Assembly (NCBI GenBank): GCA_047974625.1
Contig: JBKECK010000051.1
Location: forward strand, 26,237 to 90,236
Direction of reading: 5' to 3'
DNA: 64,000 nucleotides
From: CADEDH01 sp047974625
GTDB lineage: Bacteria; Actinomycetota; Acidimicrobiia; Acidimicrobiales; SZUA-35
In this document: positions 35,106 to 44,592 of the stretch, one piece after another
How the letters are laid out: every line of letters begins with the position of its first letter
Numbering within the stretch: position 1 is the first letter of the stretch
The notes under the pieces: generated by a model
Told to the model about the DNA's origin: nothing
The model's database searches: none
What the model saw: the letters and a program-made list of their open reading frames with translations, nothing else
Translations under genes and position numbers: made by a program

Positions 35106-36485
35106 ATGATGACCGGCAAGGAATACCTCGAGTCCCTGGACGACGGCCGAGCCACGTACTTCGAGGGTGAGCGGATCGAGAACCTCCCCGACCACCCCAT
35201 CCTCGGCCCGCCCATCCACCAGGTGGCCGGCGACTACGACTGGCTACTGGACCGCGCCGTCGACGGTCACAGCCCGATCACCGGGGTGCCGACCACCCGC
35301 GACGAGCTGCGGGCCAAGGTCGACCTGGTCCACGAGGCCGGCATGATGGCCCACGTCACCTACACCTCGATCATGACCCTGGCCACCGCGGCGGGCCGGA
35401 TCGCCGACACCGCGCCCCAGTACGTCGAACGCATCCAGGGGTTCATCGAGGACGCCCAACGGCGCGACATCCGCATCACCCAGTGCATCACCGACGCCAA
35501 GGGCGACCGGTCCCGCCCGCCGAGCCGGCAGCACGATCCGGACGCCTACGTGCGGGTGGTGGACCGAACCCCCGAGGGGGTGGTCCTGCGGGGGGCGAAG
35601 CTCCACATCACCGCCGCCTCCATGGGCCACGAGCTCATGACCATCCCCACCAAGTCGATGAAGGCCGACGAGGAGGCCTATTCGGTGGCCGCCATGGTGC
35701 CGGTCAACGCCGACGGCGTGAAGATCGTGAACACCACCTACGCCCCCCGCCACGCCGACCTCAGGGACTTCCCGGTCTCGGGCCAGACCAACACCCCCGA
35801 AGGGTTCGTCATCTTCGACGACGTGTTCGTCCCCAACGAACGGATCTTCCTCGACGGTGAGACGGCCCAGGCCGGCGTTTTTGCCCATTCGCTCGGCCTG
35901 TGGGAGCGCCTGGGCGGCCTCACCTCGATGGCCGACGGGGCCGACGTCCTGGTGGGCCTGGCCCAGCTGATCGCCGAGGCCAACGGGCTGGCCGGTGTGG
36001 CCCACATCAAGGAGAAGATCTCCGAGATGATCATCCACGCCACCGTGGTGCGGGCCTGCTATGAGTCGGCCATCCAGCACTCGTCGGCGGGCGAGTTCGG
36101 GGCCATGTTCCCCAACGAGCTGTACACCAACGCCGGCAAGTACACCGGCGCCGCCAACTACAACCTGATGGTCCGCCACCTCCATGACATCGCCGGGGGT
36201 GCCATCGTCACCGCACCGTCCCGTTCGGACCTGGAGAACAGCGAGATCGGGGCGCTGGTCGACAAGTACATGTCGACGGGCCCCGACGTGGACGGCACCT
36301 ACCGGACCCGCCTCTTCCACGCCATCCGCGATCTCACCGCCGACAGCTACGGCGGCTGGCGCCAGGTGACCAACATCCAGGCCGGCGGCGGCCTGTACGC
36401 CCAGCGGATCGTGACCCGCAAGCACTACGACCTGGACGGCGCCAAGCAGGCCGCCCTCACCGCGGCCGGCCTCGCCGACGGCTGA
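35106..36485 (+). CDS. 4-hydroxyphenylacetate 3-hydroxylase family (HpaB-like) flavoprotein, 459 aa
   Basis: Member of the HpaB/4-hydroxybutyryl-CoA dehydratase family with an acyl-CoA-dehydrogenase-like fold and FAD. QCITDAKGDRSRPPS and GVVLRGAKLHITAASMGHE are its hallmark motifs, and the C-terminal HLHDIAGG region is typical. The cysteine pair that binds the iron-sulfur cluster in 4-hydroxybutyryl-CoA dehydratase is not seen at the expected place (MMAHVTYTS instead), so a two-component flavin monooxygenase or a cluster-free relative fits better. AGGAG is about 13 nt before ATG 35106. The fused CoA-transferase follows 59 nt later, consistent with a CoA-thioester substrate. Confidence 0.78.
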   Translation: MMTGKEYLESLDDGRATYFEGERIENLPDHPILGPPIHQVAGDYDWLLDRAVDGHSPITGVPTTRDELRAKVDLVHEAGMMAHVTYTSIMTLATAAGRIADTAPQYVERIQGFIEDAQRRDIRITQCITDAKGDRSRPPSRQHDPDAYVRVVDRTPEGVVLRGAKLHITAASMGHELMTIPTKSMKADEEAYSVAAMVPVNADGVKIVNTTYAPRHADLRDFPVSGQTNTPEGFVIFDDVFVPNERIFLDGETAQAGVFAHSLGLWERLGGLTSMADGADVLVGLAQLIAEANGLAGVAHIKEKISEMIIHATVVRACYESAIQHSSAGEFGAMFPNELYTNAGKYTGAANYNLMVRHLHDIAGGAIVTAPSRSDLENSEIGALVDKYMSTGPDVDGTYRTRLFHAIRDLTADSYGGWRQVTNIQAGGGLYAQRIVTRKHYDLDGAKQAALTAAGLADG

Positions 36486-36544
36486 GGACCCGCGCCGGGC
36501 CGGCGGCCGGCCTCCCGACCCCCACCGACCCGGAGGAGTACCCG

Positions 36545-39097
36545 ATGCCGACCGACCACCCGAACCCGACCGACCCGACCCCCGGCCCGCGGCGCCACGC
36601 TTACCCCGCCGCGGGGGGTCCGGCGGTGACGGGGACGACAGGTTCGAAGCCCGGAGCCGGTGAGCATCCCGGCCCCCTCGCCGGGATGCGGGTGGTCGAG
36701 GCCGGTACCACCGTGGCCACCGCCTACGCCGGCCGCCTCCTGGCCGACCTGGGGGCCGACGTGGCGCTCGTCGAACCACCCGCCGGTCACCCCCTGCGGT
36801 CGGTCCCACCCTTCCTGGACGACGTCCCCGGGCCGGACCGCAGTGCGGTGGCCGCCTACCACCACGCCGGGAAGCGGTCGATCAACCTGGCCGGTCCGGC
36901 CCCCCGCTGGCTGGCCGGAGCCGACCTGATCCTGACCGACGGTTCGCTCGAACCCCTGGCCGGTCCGATCGCCATGGCTGCCGCGGCCGGGGCCACCGTG
37001 GTCGACGTGTCGGCCTGGGGCCGGTCGGGTCCATTCGCCGGCGACCCGGACGGTGACCTGCTCGTCCTGGCGGCCAGCGGCTTCCTGTCGGTGGCCTCCA
37101 CCGTGTCCAACGACCCCGACCCCCTGCCGATCCGGGTCCCGGGCGAGCTCTCCCAGGTCCTGTCCGGGTGCTGCGCCGCCCTGACCGGCGCGGCCGCCTG
37201 GCTGGATGGCCGGCCGACCTCGGTGGAGATCGCCGCCCTGGAGGTAATGGCCGGCTCCCTGGCCACCGCCTACAGCACGGCGGCCTACACCGGTGACGTC
37301 CCCGCCCACGACGGTGTCCGGGGCGTCTGGCCGTGGGGGATCTTCCGGTGCCGGGACGGTGGCGAGGTGCTGATCCAGATCACCGACGACGCCCAGTGGC
37401 GGAGCTTGGTCGGTCTGCTCGGTGACCCGGAGTGGGGTCATCTCGACCTGTTCGCCACCACCGCCGGTCGGATCGAGCAGGCCGAGGCGGTGGCTTCGCT
37501 GGTCACCCCGGCCATGGCCGAACTGGACAGCGGCTGGTTCCTCGACGCCGCCCGCCGAACCGGGGTGGCGGCGTCACTGGTCAACGACGCCGAGCAGGTG
37601 ATGGCGTGGGACCAGCTCGCCGAACGGGACTACCTACGCCCCATCACCACACCGGGGACGGACCGGCCGATCTTGGCCCCCTCCGCCCCCTACCGGTTCG
37701 ACGGGGTCCGCCCGTCGGCCGTCCGGTCGTTGGCCCCGCGCGGGACCGACGACGACACCCCTTCCTGGCCGGTCCGCGCCCGACGCGACCGGTCCCCGAT
37801 CGAGTCGGGCCCCGGGTCGAACGGCGCAGCCCGGGGTCCGCTCGACACCATCCGGGTCGTCGACCTCACCCGCGTGTGGGCCGGCCCGTACGCGGCCATG
37901 CACCTGGCCCACCTGGGCGCCGAGGTGATCAAGGTCGAGCACGTCGGGCGGCCTGACGTGACCCGCGTCCTCGGCCCGTTCGCCGACGAGGAACCCGGTC
38001 TGGACCGGTCCGGCTACTTCAACCAGTACAACCAGGGCAAGGCCTCGATCGGGCTCGACCTGGGCACGTCGGACGGGCGGGCCGAACTGGCCGAGCTGAT
38101 CCGCCGCAGCGACGTCGTAATCGAGAACATGCGGGCTGGGGCCCTGGCCCGGCTCGGCCTCGACGACGACACCCTCCGCTGTCTCAACCCCCGCCTGGTC
38201 ACCGTCTCGCTGTCCGGGTTCGGAGCCACCGGTCCGGAACGGGACCGCCCCGCCTACGGCTCCATCATCGACGCCCTGTCCGGTTTGAACTCCCTGGTGG
38301 GTCGGCCCGGGGCGGGCCCGACCGAGCTGCCGATGTCGCTACCGGACCCCGGTTCGGGCCTCCCGTGCGCGTTGGCCACGGTGGCCGGGCTGGCCGAGGC
38401 CCGGCGGACCGGGCGCGGGGTGCGGGTAGACGTGGCCATGATCGAGGCCTGGATCGCCGCCGTACCTACCGGCGTGCTGACCCGTTCGGCCACCGGGCGG
38501 ACGGCCGTACCGGTCGGCAACCGCGACACCGGGCGGGTTCCCCACGGGGTGTTCGCCTGCTCCGGCGAATACGAGTGGGTGGCGGTGGCGGTGGCCGACG
38601 ACCCCCAGTTCGCGGCCCTGGCCTCGGTGCTCGGGCAACCGGAGCTGACCACCGATCCCCGGTTCGCCACCGCGGCCGACCGCCGCCGCAACGAAGCCGA
38701 ACTGGAGGCCATCGTCGAACGGTGGACGACCGCCAGGACACCCGGCGACGCCGAGGCGGCCCTGGCCGCCCACGGGGTCCCGGCCCGGGCCGTGCGCCGA
38801 CTCGACGCGGTAGTGGCCTGCCCCCACCTGGCCGCCCGTCGGTTCGCCCCCTCGCTCCCCCACCCCGTGGTCGGCCCCCGGCCGTTGCCCGGCATCCCAT
38901 GGCGGGCCCCGGCCTGGCCGGTCGAACCGGCAGGAGCAGCCCCGGTCCTCGGGGCCGACACCGACCGCATCCGCAGCGGGATCCTGGCCCGTCCCGTTCC
39001 CGCCCACCTCGCCGTGGCCGACCCGTCCGAACCCACCCCGTCGACGGTCGCCGCCGAGGCCCCGGTGGTGGCCCCAACCGGTCAGTCCACCGGGTAG
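36545..39097 (+). CDS. Tandem-fused CoA-transferase family III protein, 850 aa
   Basis: Two CaiB/BaiF domains in one chain: domain 1 about 43-390 and domain 2 about 430-810. Domain 2 is complete, with DTIRVVDLTRVWAGPYAAMHLAHLGAEVIKVEH, SLSGFGATGPERDRPAYG and an Asp in SLPDPGSG near the catalytic position. Domain 1 is divergent: it lacks the usual substrate-loop spacing and has Glu (VPGELSQVLSG) where the catalytic Asp is expected. Single-domain enzymes dimerise as interlocked rings, so a fused pair may be a pseudo-dimer with one working site. GGAGGAG precedes ATG 36545. It overlaps the convergent TetR gene by 16 bp. Confidence 0.85.
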   Translation: MPTDHPNPTDPTPGPRRHAYPAAGGPAVTGTTGSKPGAGEHPGPLAGMRVVEAGTTVATAYAGRLLADLGADVALVEPPAGHPLRSVPPFLDDVPGPDRSAVAAYHHAGKRSINLAGPAPRWLAGADLILTDGSLEPLAGPIAMAAAAGATVVDVSAWGRSGPFAGDPDGDLLVLAASGFLSVASTVSNDPDPLPIRVPGELSQVLSGCCAALTGAAAWLDGRPTSVEIAALEVMAGSLATAYSTAAYTGDVPAHDGVRGVWPWGIFRCRDGGEVLIQITDDAQWRSLVGLLGDPEWGHLDLFATTAGRIEQAEAVASLVTPAMAELDSGWFLDAARRTGVAASLVNDAEQVMAWDQLAERDYLRPITTPGTDRPILAPSAPYRFDGVRPSAVRSLAPRGTDDDTPSWPVRARRDRSPIESGPGSNGAARGPLDTIRVVDLTRVWAGPYAAMHLAHLGAEVIKVEHVGRPDVTRVLGPFADEEPGLDRSGYFNQYNQGKASIGLDLGTSDGRAELAELIRRSDVVIENMRAGALARLGLDDDTLRCLNPRLVTVSLSGFGATGPERDRPAYGSIIDALSGLNSLVGRPGAGPTELPMSLPDPGSGLPCALATVAGLAEARRTGRGVRVDVAMIEAWIAAVPTGVLTRSATGRTAVPVGNRDTGRVPHGVFACSGEYEWVAVAVADDPQFAALASVLGQPELTTDPRFATAADRRRNEAELEAIVERWTTARTPGDAEAALAAHGVPARAVRRLDAVVACPHLAARRFAPSLPHPVVGPRPLPGIPWRAPAWPVEPAGAAPVLGADTDRIRSGILARPVPAHLAVADPSEPTPSTVAAEAPVVAPTGQSTG

Positions 39098-39696
39098 TCG
39101 CCCCCTATGCTCCGGATCCACAGTTCGGTGAGCGTGTCGGTGGCAACCTCCATGTCGAAGTCCTCCTCGAGCACGAACCAGACGTAGGCAAACCGGTCGA
39201 TCATTCCCGTCAGAGCGGTGGCCGCCGTGCGGGGATCGATCGTTGACGACATCATGTTTCTGTGTCGTTGAGACTCAATGAACCGCCGCGCCGCCACGGC
39301 CACTCCCCGCCTCATGTCGAGGCGGAGCTGCCGGAATTCGGGTGAATGGGCGGCCACCTGGTCCAGCACGGCCATCATCTGAGCGTGGCTCCGATAGAAC
39401 TCCATGAACTGGCCGATCGCGGCGCGGACCATTTCCGGGCCCGCCATCGTGGCCGGCCAAACCTGAGCGGCCAGGATCTGATCCTGAAGCTGGTCGACCA
39501 GGGTACGGAACACCGCCTCCTTGGAGTCGAAGTAGAGGTAGAAGGTGCCGCGGGACACATCGGCCAACTCCACGATCCGACTGACACTCGTACCGTCGAA
39601 TCCATCAGATTCGAAAGCGGTTCGTGCCGACCTCATCAGCAGATCACGGGTGGCAGCAGCGCGGTCGGTTTTTTGAACGAAACTCGGCATGCACAT
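39082..39696 (-). CDS. TetR-family transcriptional regulator, 204 aa
   Basis: N-terminal helix-turn-helix TSVSRIVELADVSRGTFYLYFDSKEAVF, followed by an all-helical ligand domain; the C-terminal half (about 90-204) resembles regulators of fatty-acid and CoA metabolism. It converges on the CoA-transferase with a 16-bp overlap at the 3' ends. It is a candidate for binding the two palindromes at 34870 and 34986; that link is inference. Confidence 0.88.
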   Translation of the reverse strand: MCMPSFVQKTDRAAATRDLLMRSARTAFESDGFDGTSVSRIVELADVSRGTFYLYFDSKEAVFRTLVDQLQDQILAAQVWPATMAGPEMVRAAIGQFMEFYRSHAQMMAVLDQVAAHSPEFRQLRLDMRRGVAVAARRFIESQRHRNMMSSTIDPRTAATALTGMIDRFAYVWFVLEEDFDMEVATDTLTELWIRSIGGDYPVD

Positions 39697-39849
39697 CCAG
39701 CCACTTGTGAGCGAACACGAAGACTATCACCCAGTGCTATGAACGGAAGATTAGGTCGGGAGAAGCCGGCCGAATCACCGCCGCCCGCTCCCGCAACGGA
39801 CGGCCCGGAACGGACGGGCCCGGAACGGACCGGCCCCGCTCTTCGAGGC

Positions 39850-40749
39850 TCAGTTCTCGAGGGGACGGACCAGGGAGGCGACGTCGGCCAGTTCGGTGTC
39901 CCAGTCATCGGGTTCGGCGGTCGGGATCAGCACGAACTTGGAGAAGCCGACGTCGACGAACCGACCGATGGCCGCGGGCAGGTCGGCCCGGGCGGGGATG
40001 ATCTCGTTGATGTCGGCGTCGGGGTTGCGGACCTTGGCCAGCTTGGCCGTGCGCTCGGGCACGGGGGTGTCGTCGGTCCGGTAGGCGATCAGGGCACCGA
40101 AGTGCTCGGGGTCGATCTTGCGGTCGTGTTCGGCCGCCACCTGCTCCACCACCACCCGGGCCTCGGCCACCTGGGACGCGGTGCAGAACGAGGGCAGCCA
40201 GCCGTCGGCGTGCCGGCCGACCCGTTTCAGCTCCAGGGGGGCGATCCCGCCCAACCACACCTCGAGCGGATCCTGGGCCGGTCGGGGCCTGACCGTCACC
40301 GACTCCAGGTCGAACCGGGGCCCGTGGTGATCGACGTCGTCCTCGGACCACAGCCGCCGCATCAGGGGCAGCGCCTCGTTGAACCAGGCCCCCCGCTCCC
40401 GACGCTGGACGCCGAAGGCCTGGTGCTCGGCCGAGTCGGCCACCCCGAGCCCGAACGCGGGCAGGAGGCGGCCGTTGGAGAGCCGGTCCAGGCTGGCCAG
40501 GGTCTTGGCCAGCACCACCGGGTTGCGGCCGGGGAGCACCATCACCGACATCCCGACCTTCAGCCGGGTCGTCCGGCCGCAGGCGAAGGCCATGCCGACT
40601 ACCGGGTCGGGGCACTCACCCCCGAGCCGCTCCGACAGCCACAGGGAGTCGAACCGTTCCCGTTCCAGGGCGTCTACTAGTGCCCCGAACCGGTCCTGAT
40701 CGTTGGTGCGACTGCGGGTGCCGAGCCCGTACCCAATCCGGATCTTCAT
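39850..40749 (-). CDS. Luciferase-like (LLM class) oxidoreductase, probably F420-dependent, 299 aa
   Basis: TIM-barrel oxidoreductase of the bacterial luciferase-like group. Family segments: VDALERERFDSLWLSERLGG, MSVMVLPGRNPVVLAKTLASLDRLSNGRLLPAFGLG and VWLGGIAPLELKRVGRHADGWLP. Actinobacterial members usually use coenzyme F420. ATG 40749 (MKIRIGYGLG) matches the usual start and is preferred over the ORF start at 40803. Confidence 0.85.
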   Translation of the reverse strand: MKIRIGYGLGTRSRTNDQDRFGALVDALERERFDSLWLSERLGGECPDPVVGMAFACGRTTRLKVGMSVMVLPGRNPVVLAKTLASLDRLSNGRLLPAFGLGVADSAEHQAFGVQRRERGAWFNEALPLMRRLWSEDDVDHHGPRFDLESVTVRPRPAQDPLEVWLGGIAPLELKRVGRHADGWLPSFCTASQVAEARVVVEQVAAEHDRKIDPEHFGALIAYRTDDTPVPERTAKLAKVRNPDADINEIIPARADLPAAIGRFVDVGFSKFVLIPTAEPDDWDTELADVASLVRPLEN

Positions 40750-40880
40750 GCCACCAGGGTGCCGCATGGGCGGCCCGATGACCCAACGGGTGAGGCAGGT
40801 CACGCCGCGGAGCCCCGCCGGCCGCCGGGTCGGGGGACACCCGCCGGACCCTCCGGTGCTACCGCGCGGTCACCTAGGCT

Positions 40881-42158
40881 ATGGCCATGGCCGAGCTTCT
40901 CGACGGACCGACCGACGACGCCCGACGGCAACGGGCCGACACGGCGCTGGTGAACCTGTTCGGTTCCCCCGAGGGCCTGGAGGACCCGACCCGGTTCACC
41001 TCGGTGCTCCGGCAGGAGGCGCCGGTGCACGTGTCGGCGTTCGGGGGCGTGGTGTTCAGCCGCTACGACGACTGCCGGGCCATCCTGAGGGACGACCGGT
41101 TCGGCAACGGGAATCGCCCCAACCAGTCGTTCGGGGCCGGCTCGCCGGAAGCCACCGCCTACCGGTTGGAGATGATCGAGCGCCGGCGCGACCGCCCCCT
41201 GTCGATGCTGGCCCTCGACCCGCCGGACCACACCCGCCAGCGGAGCTTGGTGAACCGGGCCTTCACGCCCCGGCGGATCGAGGAGATGCGTGACCGGATC
41301 GCCGCCCTGGCCGACCGCTACCTCGACCAGTTGGCCGAGGCCGGTACCGGTGACGCCATGGAACTCCTCGCCCTCCCCCTACCGGTGTCGGTGATCAGCG
41401 CCATGCTCGGTGTCCCCGACCGGGACTGGCCCGAGATCCGGAGCCTGGTCACCGACCTGGTGCTCAGCCTGGAACCGGCGGCCACCGTCGACGACCTCAA
41501 ACGGTCGGAGACCGCCGGCGACGCCCTCTGGGCCTACTTCGACGACCTGGCCGGGCACCGCCGGGCCCGGCCCGCCGACGACCTGCTCACCGACCTGCTG
41601 GCGGCCGAGGAGCGCGACGACCGACTCAGCCACGGTGAGGTGCTGGCGGTGTCGGTGCTCCTGTTCGCGGCCGGGGCGGAGACCACCACCAACCTCATCG
41701 GCAACGGCCTGGCCGCCCTGTTCACCCATCCCGACCAGCAGGCCCGGCTGTGGGCCGACCCGGCCCTGGTCCCCACCGCGGTGGAGGAGATCCTCCGCTT
41801 CGACAGTCCGGTCCAGATCGACGGCCGCACCGCCCTGGAGCCGATCGAGGCCTGTGGTGTCCGCTTCGAGGCTGGGGACCGTCTGCTGACCCTGCTCGGC
41901 GCAGCCAACCGCGACCCCGACCACTTCGATGAGCCGGACCGGTTCGACGTGGGCCGGCACGGGGAGGCGGTGATGAGCTTCGGCTCCGGGATCCACTACT
42001 GCCTGGGGGCGAACCTGGCCCGGGCCGAGGCCCAGGAGGTGTTCGCGGCCATGATCCGCCGGTTCTCGGCTGTCGAGCCGGCCGGCGACCGCCCGCGCCA
42101 ACGCCGGATGATCCTCCGTGGCCTCCAGACCTGCCCGGTGCGGGTCACCCCACGCTGA
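40881..42158 (+). CDS. Cytochrome P450, 425 aa
   Basis: Soluble bacterial heme monooxygenase. The heme-thiolate Cys is C374 in FGSGIHYCLGANLAR, the I-helix oxygen-activation motif is AGAETTTN (264-271), and the ExxR pair is E303/R306. Full length, no membrane anchor. It needs ferredoxin and reductase partners that are not in the window. A luciferase-like oxidoreductase follows in the same direction after 79 nt. Confidence 0.92.
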   Translation: MAMAELLDGPTDDARRQRADTALVNLFGSPEGLEDPTRFTSVLRQEAPVHVSAFGGVVFSRYDDCRAILRDDRFGNGNRPNQSFGAGSPEATAYRLEMIERRRDRPLSMLALDPPDHTRQRSLVNRAFTPRRIEEMRDRIAALADRYLDQLAEAGTGDAMELLALPLPVSVISAMLGVPDRDWPEIRSLVTDLVLSLEPAATVDDLKRSETAGDALWAYFDDLAGHRRARPADDLLTDLLAAEERDDRLSHGEVLAVSVLLFAAGAETTTNLIGNGLAALFTHPDQQARLWADPALVPTAVEEILRFDSPVQIDGRTALEPIEACGVRFEAGDRLLTLLGAANRDPDHFDEPDRFDVGRHGEAVMSFGSGIHYCLGANLARAEAQEVFAAMIRRFSAVEPAGDRPRQRRMILRGLQTCPVRVTPR

Positions 42159-42237
42159 ACCGGCGCCCCTGAACCAGCGCCCCGTCGCCCGGGCCCGGGG
42201 CTTGCCCCACCACCCGACGGTGGCCTATCACTCAGCC

Positions 42238-43119
42238 ATGGATTTCGGTCTCATGTTCGCGAACACCGGCCCCTACGCCACCGCCGAGGGTGTGGTCGAG
42301 GTGGCCCAGGCGGCCGAGGCCGTCGGCTTCGAGTCCCTGTGGACGGTCGAGCACGTCATCTGGCCCCAGCAGTACGCCTCGGCCTACCCCTACTCCCCCA
42401 GCGGCAAGATGCCGGGCGACGCCTCCACCCCGCTGCCCGATCCCCTCATCTGGCTGGCGTTCGCGGCGGCGGCCACCTCCACCATCAGGCTGGCCACTGG
42501 CATCCTGATCCTGCCGGAACGCAATCCGCTGGTGCTGGCCAAGTCGGTGGCCACCCTCGACTCCCTGTCCGGTGGCCGTCTCGTGCTCGGTGTCGGCGTC
42601 GGCTGGCTGGAGGAGGAGTTCGAGGCCCTCGGGGTCCCCTTCGAGCACCGGGGCGCCATCACCAACGAGTACATCGAGGCCATCCGGGCTCTGTGGGCCG
42701 ACGACAACGCGGCCTACAAGGGCTCGTTCACCTCGTTCACCGGGGTGGCCTCCAACCCGAAACCGCCGGCGGGTGAGGTCCCGTTCGTGATCGGTGGGCA
42801 CTCCAGGGCGGCGGCCCGGCGGGCCGGCCGGCTGGGTGACGGCTTCTTCCCCGGCAAGGGCTCGATCGACGAGCTGCGGGACCTGTTCGACATCACTCGT
42901 CAGACCGCCGCCGACGCCGGCCGTGACCCGGAGGCCATCGAACTGACCGCCGGTCACCCCGGCCTGTTCGGCGACGATCCGGTCGGGGCGGCGCAGGAAC
43001 TGGCCTCGATCGGGGTGACCCGGTCGATCGTCCCCGCCTTCATGCTGGCCAACGGGGCCACGGCCGACACCGCCGCGGCGATGGCGGAGCGCATCCTCCA
43101 GCCGTGCGCCGAGGTGTGA
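42238..43119 (+). CDS. Luciferase-like (LLM class) oxidoreductase, probably F420-dependent, 293 aa
   Basis: Second luciferase-like protein of the window. It has DFGLMFANTGPYA, LWTVEHVIWPQQYASAYPYS, RLATGILILPERNPLVLAKSVATLDSLSGGRLVLGVGVGWLEEEFEALG and PFVIGGHSRAAARRAGRLGDGFFP, typical for the TIGR03619-like F420 subgroup. ATG 42238 starts at the usual position; the longer frame overlaps the P450. Likely co-transcribed with it. Confidence 0.88.
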   Translation: MDFGLMFANTGPYATAEGVVEVAQAAEAVGFESLWTVEHVIWPQQYASAYPYSPSGKMPGDASTPLPDPLIWLAFAAAATSTIRLATGILILPERNPLVLAKSVATLDSLSGGRLVLGVGVGWLEEEFEALGVPFEHRGAITNEYIEAIRALWADDNAAYKGSFTSFTGVASNPKPPAGEVPFVIGGHSRAAARRAGRLGDGFFPGKGSIDELRDLFDITRQTAADAGRDPEAIELTAGHPGLFGDDPVGAAQELASIGVTRSIVPAFMLANGATADTAAAMAERILQPCAEV

Positions 43120-43137
43120 CCCCCGGCCCGGGTCGGG

Positions 43138-44481
43138 TCAGGCGCAGCCTGAGAGGCTGACCAGCTCCCGGTCACCGGCCGTCACCACCGTGACCGACCG
43201 GCGGTCGGGGCGCTGCTGGGCCCAGGCCTCGGCCACCCCGACCAGTTCGTCGTGGTCGGCCACGGTATCGGTGGCCACCAGGTCGGTCACGCACGAACGC
43301 CCGTCGGTGTCGGTCCACAGCACGTAGCGGTCGCCGGCCCAACCGGCGGCGGCGTCCGAACCGAACCACTCCCGCAGGAGCAGCTCGCCCATCTGCTCCT
43401 CGTCGACGACGGTGCCGTCCACCTCTGGGGCGGCCACCTCGACGTCGGGGTCGGCGCCGGGCCCAGCGGCCACGGCGAGGTGGAGGATGTCCTCGCTGGT
43501 GGTCGGCGGAACGGCCAGGGCCTGGTTGACCGCCTCCTCACCGCCGGCCGCGGCCACCGCGTCCACATAGCGGAGGCCGTCATCGTACGGCGACACCCAC
43601 AGGTTGAGGACCACCTCGGGGAGACGGAAGAGTGCCCCCATGTCGGCGTTGCTGATGGAAGACAGCTCCTCCATCTCGAGGCGGCTGCGCTCCTCGTCGC
43701 TCAAGCGCGCCACCCAGGCATCTTCAACCCGGCTGGCGTTGCCCTCGACGACGGCGCTGAAGGCGTACTCGGCGTCGTCGTTGGCCGCCGTCCGTTCCAG
43801 ATCCAGCCACTGGTCGTCGTGGGCGTGCACCAGCTCGTGGACCAGGACCGACTGGGCGTAGAGGTTGAGCTCCGTTCCCCGCACCACGAGCTCCCCGGTC
43901 GTCGGGTCGTAGAACCCGACCACCCCGGCGCTCAGACCGTCACGGTAGACGGCGGCCAGGTCGACGTCCTCCGCGAGCAGACCCATGGCGGTGAGCAGGG
44001 CGTCGTCCTGGTCGAGACCGTCCCGTTCCCCCTCGAAGTCGGCCAGGAGGGCGGCGTCGAACGCCTCGCCCTCCTTGAGGTCGATGGTGGGGAAGCTCCG
44101 GAACGGTCGGCCCCGGAACTCCTGCACGAAGGCGGCGGCGTCGCAGACCACGGGGTCGACGTCGGCCGGGCAGGCGATCGGTTCCACCGTGGCGTCCGGA
44201 TCGACCTGGGCCTCACCGTCGGGGCCGGTGCCGTCCGGGCCGGTGTCCTCCGGGACGGTGGAGGGCGGCGCGGTGGAGGGCGGGGCGGTGGGCCGGACGT
44301 CGGGCCGGGTGCGACGATCCACCCCGGAGGCGACCACGACCGGTTCGGACGGGTCGGAGATCACCAGCAACGTGGCCATCATGAGGACGGCGCCCAGGAT
44401 CGCCACGACCGCCAGTAGCGGCCCCTCGGGAAGATGGCTTTTGGGGGAATCACGGACCAACAACGGCCTCCGACACGACAC
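43138..44481 (-). CDS. Membrane-anchored zinc metalloprotease-like protein, 447 aa
   Basis: A single membrane helix (about 20-42) is followed by a Pro/Thr/Asp-rich spacer and a globular domain with HELVH in SVLVHELVHAHDDQ, the HExxH zinc-protease motif. A likely third ligand Glu lies about 25-30 residues downstream (SAVVEGNASRVE). The C-terminal third has two cysteines (SCVTDLV, LSGCA) that could pair. No named family could be assigned. GTG 44481 is the start; it diverges from the OtsB fusion at 44593. Confidence 0.75.
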   Translation of the reverse strand: MSCRRPLLVRDSPKSHLPEGPLLAVVAILGAVLMMATLLVISDPSEPVVVASGVDRRTRPDVRPTAPPSTAPPSTVPEDTGPDGTGPDGEAQVDPDATVEPIACPADVDPVVCDAAAFVQEFRGRPFRSFPTIDLKEGEAFDAALLADFEGERDGLDQDDALLTAMGLLAEDVDLAAVYRDGLSAGVVGFYDPTTGELVVRGTELNLYAQSVLVHELVHAHDDQWLDLERTAANDDAEYAFSAVVEGNASRVEDAWVARLSDEERSRLEMEELSSISNADMGALFRLPEVVLNLWVSPYDDGLRYVDAVAAAGGEEAVNQALAVPPTTSEDILHLAVAAGPGADPDVEVAAPEVDGTVVDEEQMGELLLREWFGSDAAAGWAGDRYVLWTDTDGRSCVTDLVATDTVADHDELVGVAEAWAQQRPDRRSVTVVTAGDRELVSLSGCA

Positions 44482-44592
44482 GACCGATCACCGATACTCT
44501 CGCACGACGGTAGATGGTGTCCGCTCGTTTCGTGGGGTCAGGGCTCCCGGGCGGAACGCGGAGCACGATGAGGACGAGGTCGAGGGCTGAAC

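Noticed and set aside
35106..36485. Annotation as 4-hydroxybutyryl-CoA dehydratase
   Set aside because: Expected iron-sulfur cysteine ligands were not found at the family position.
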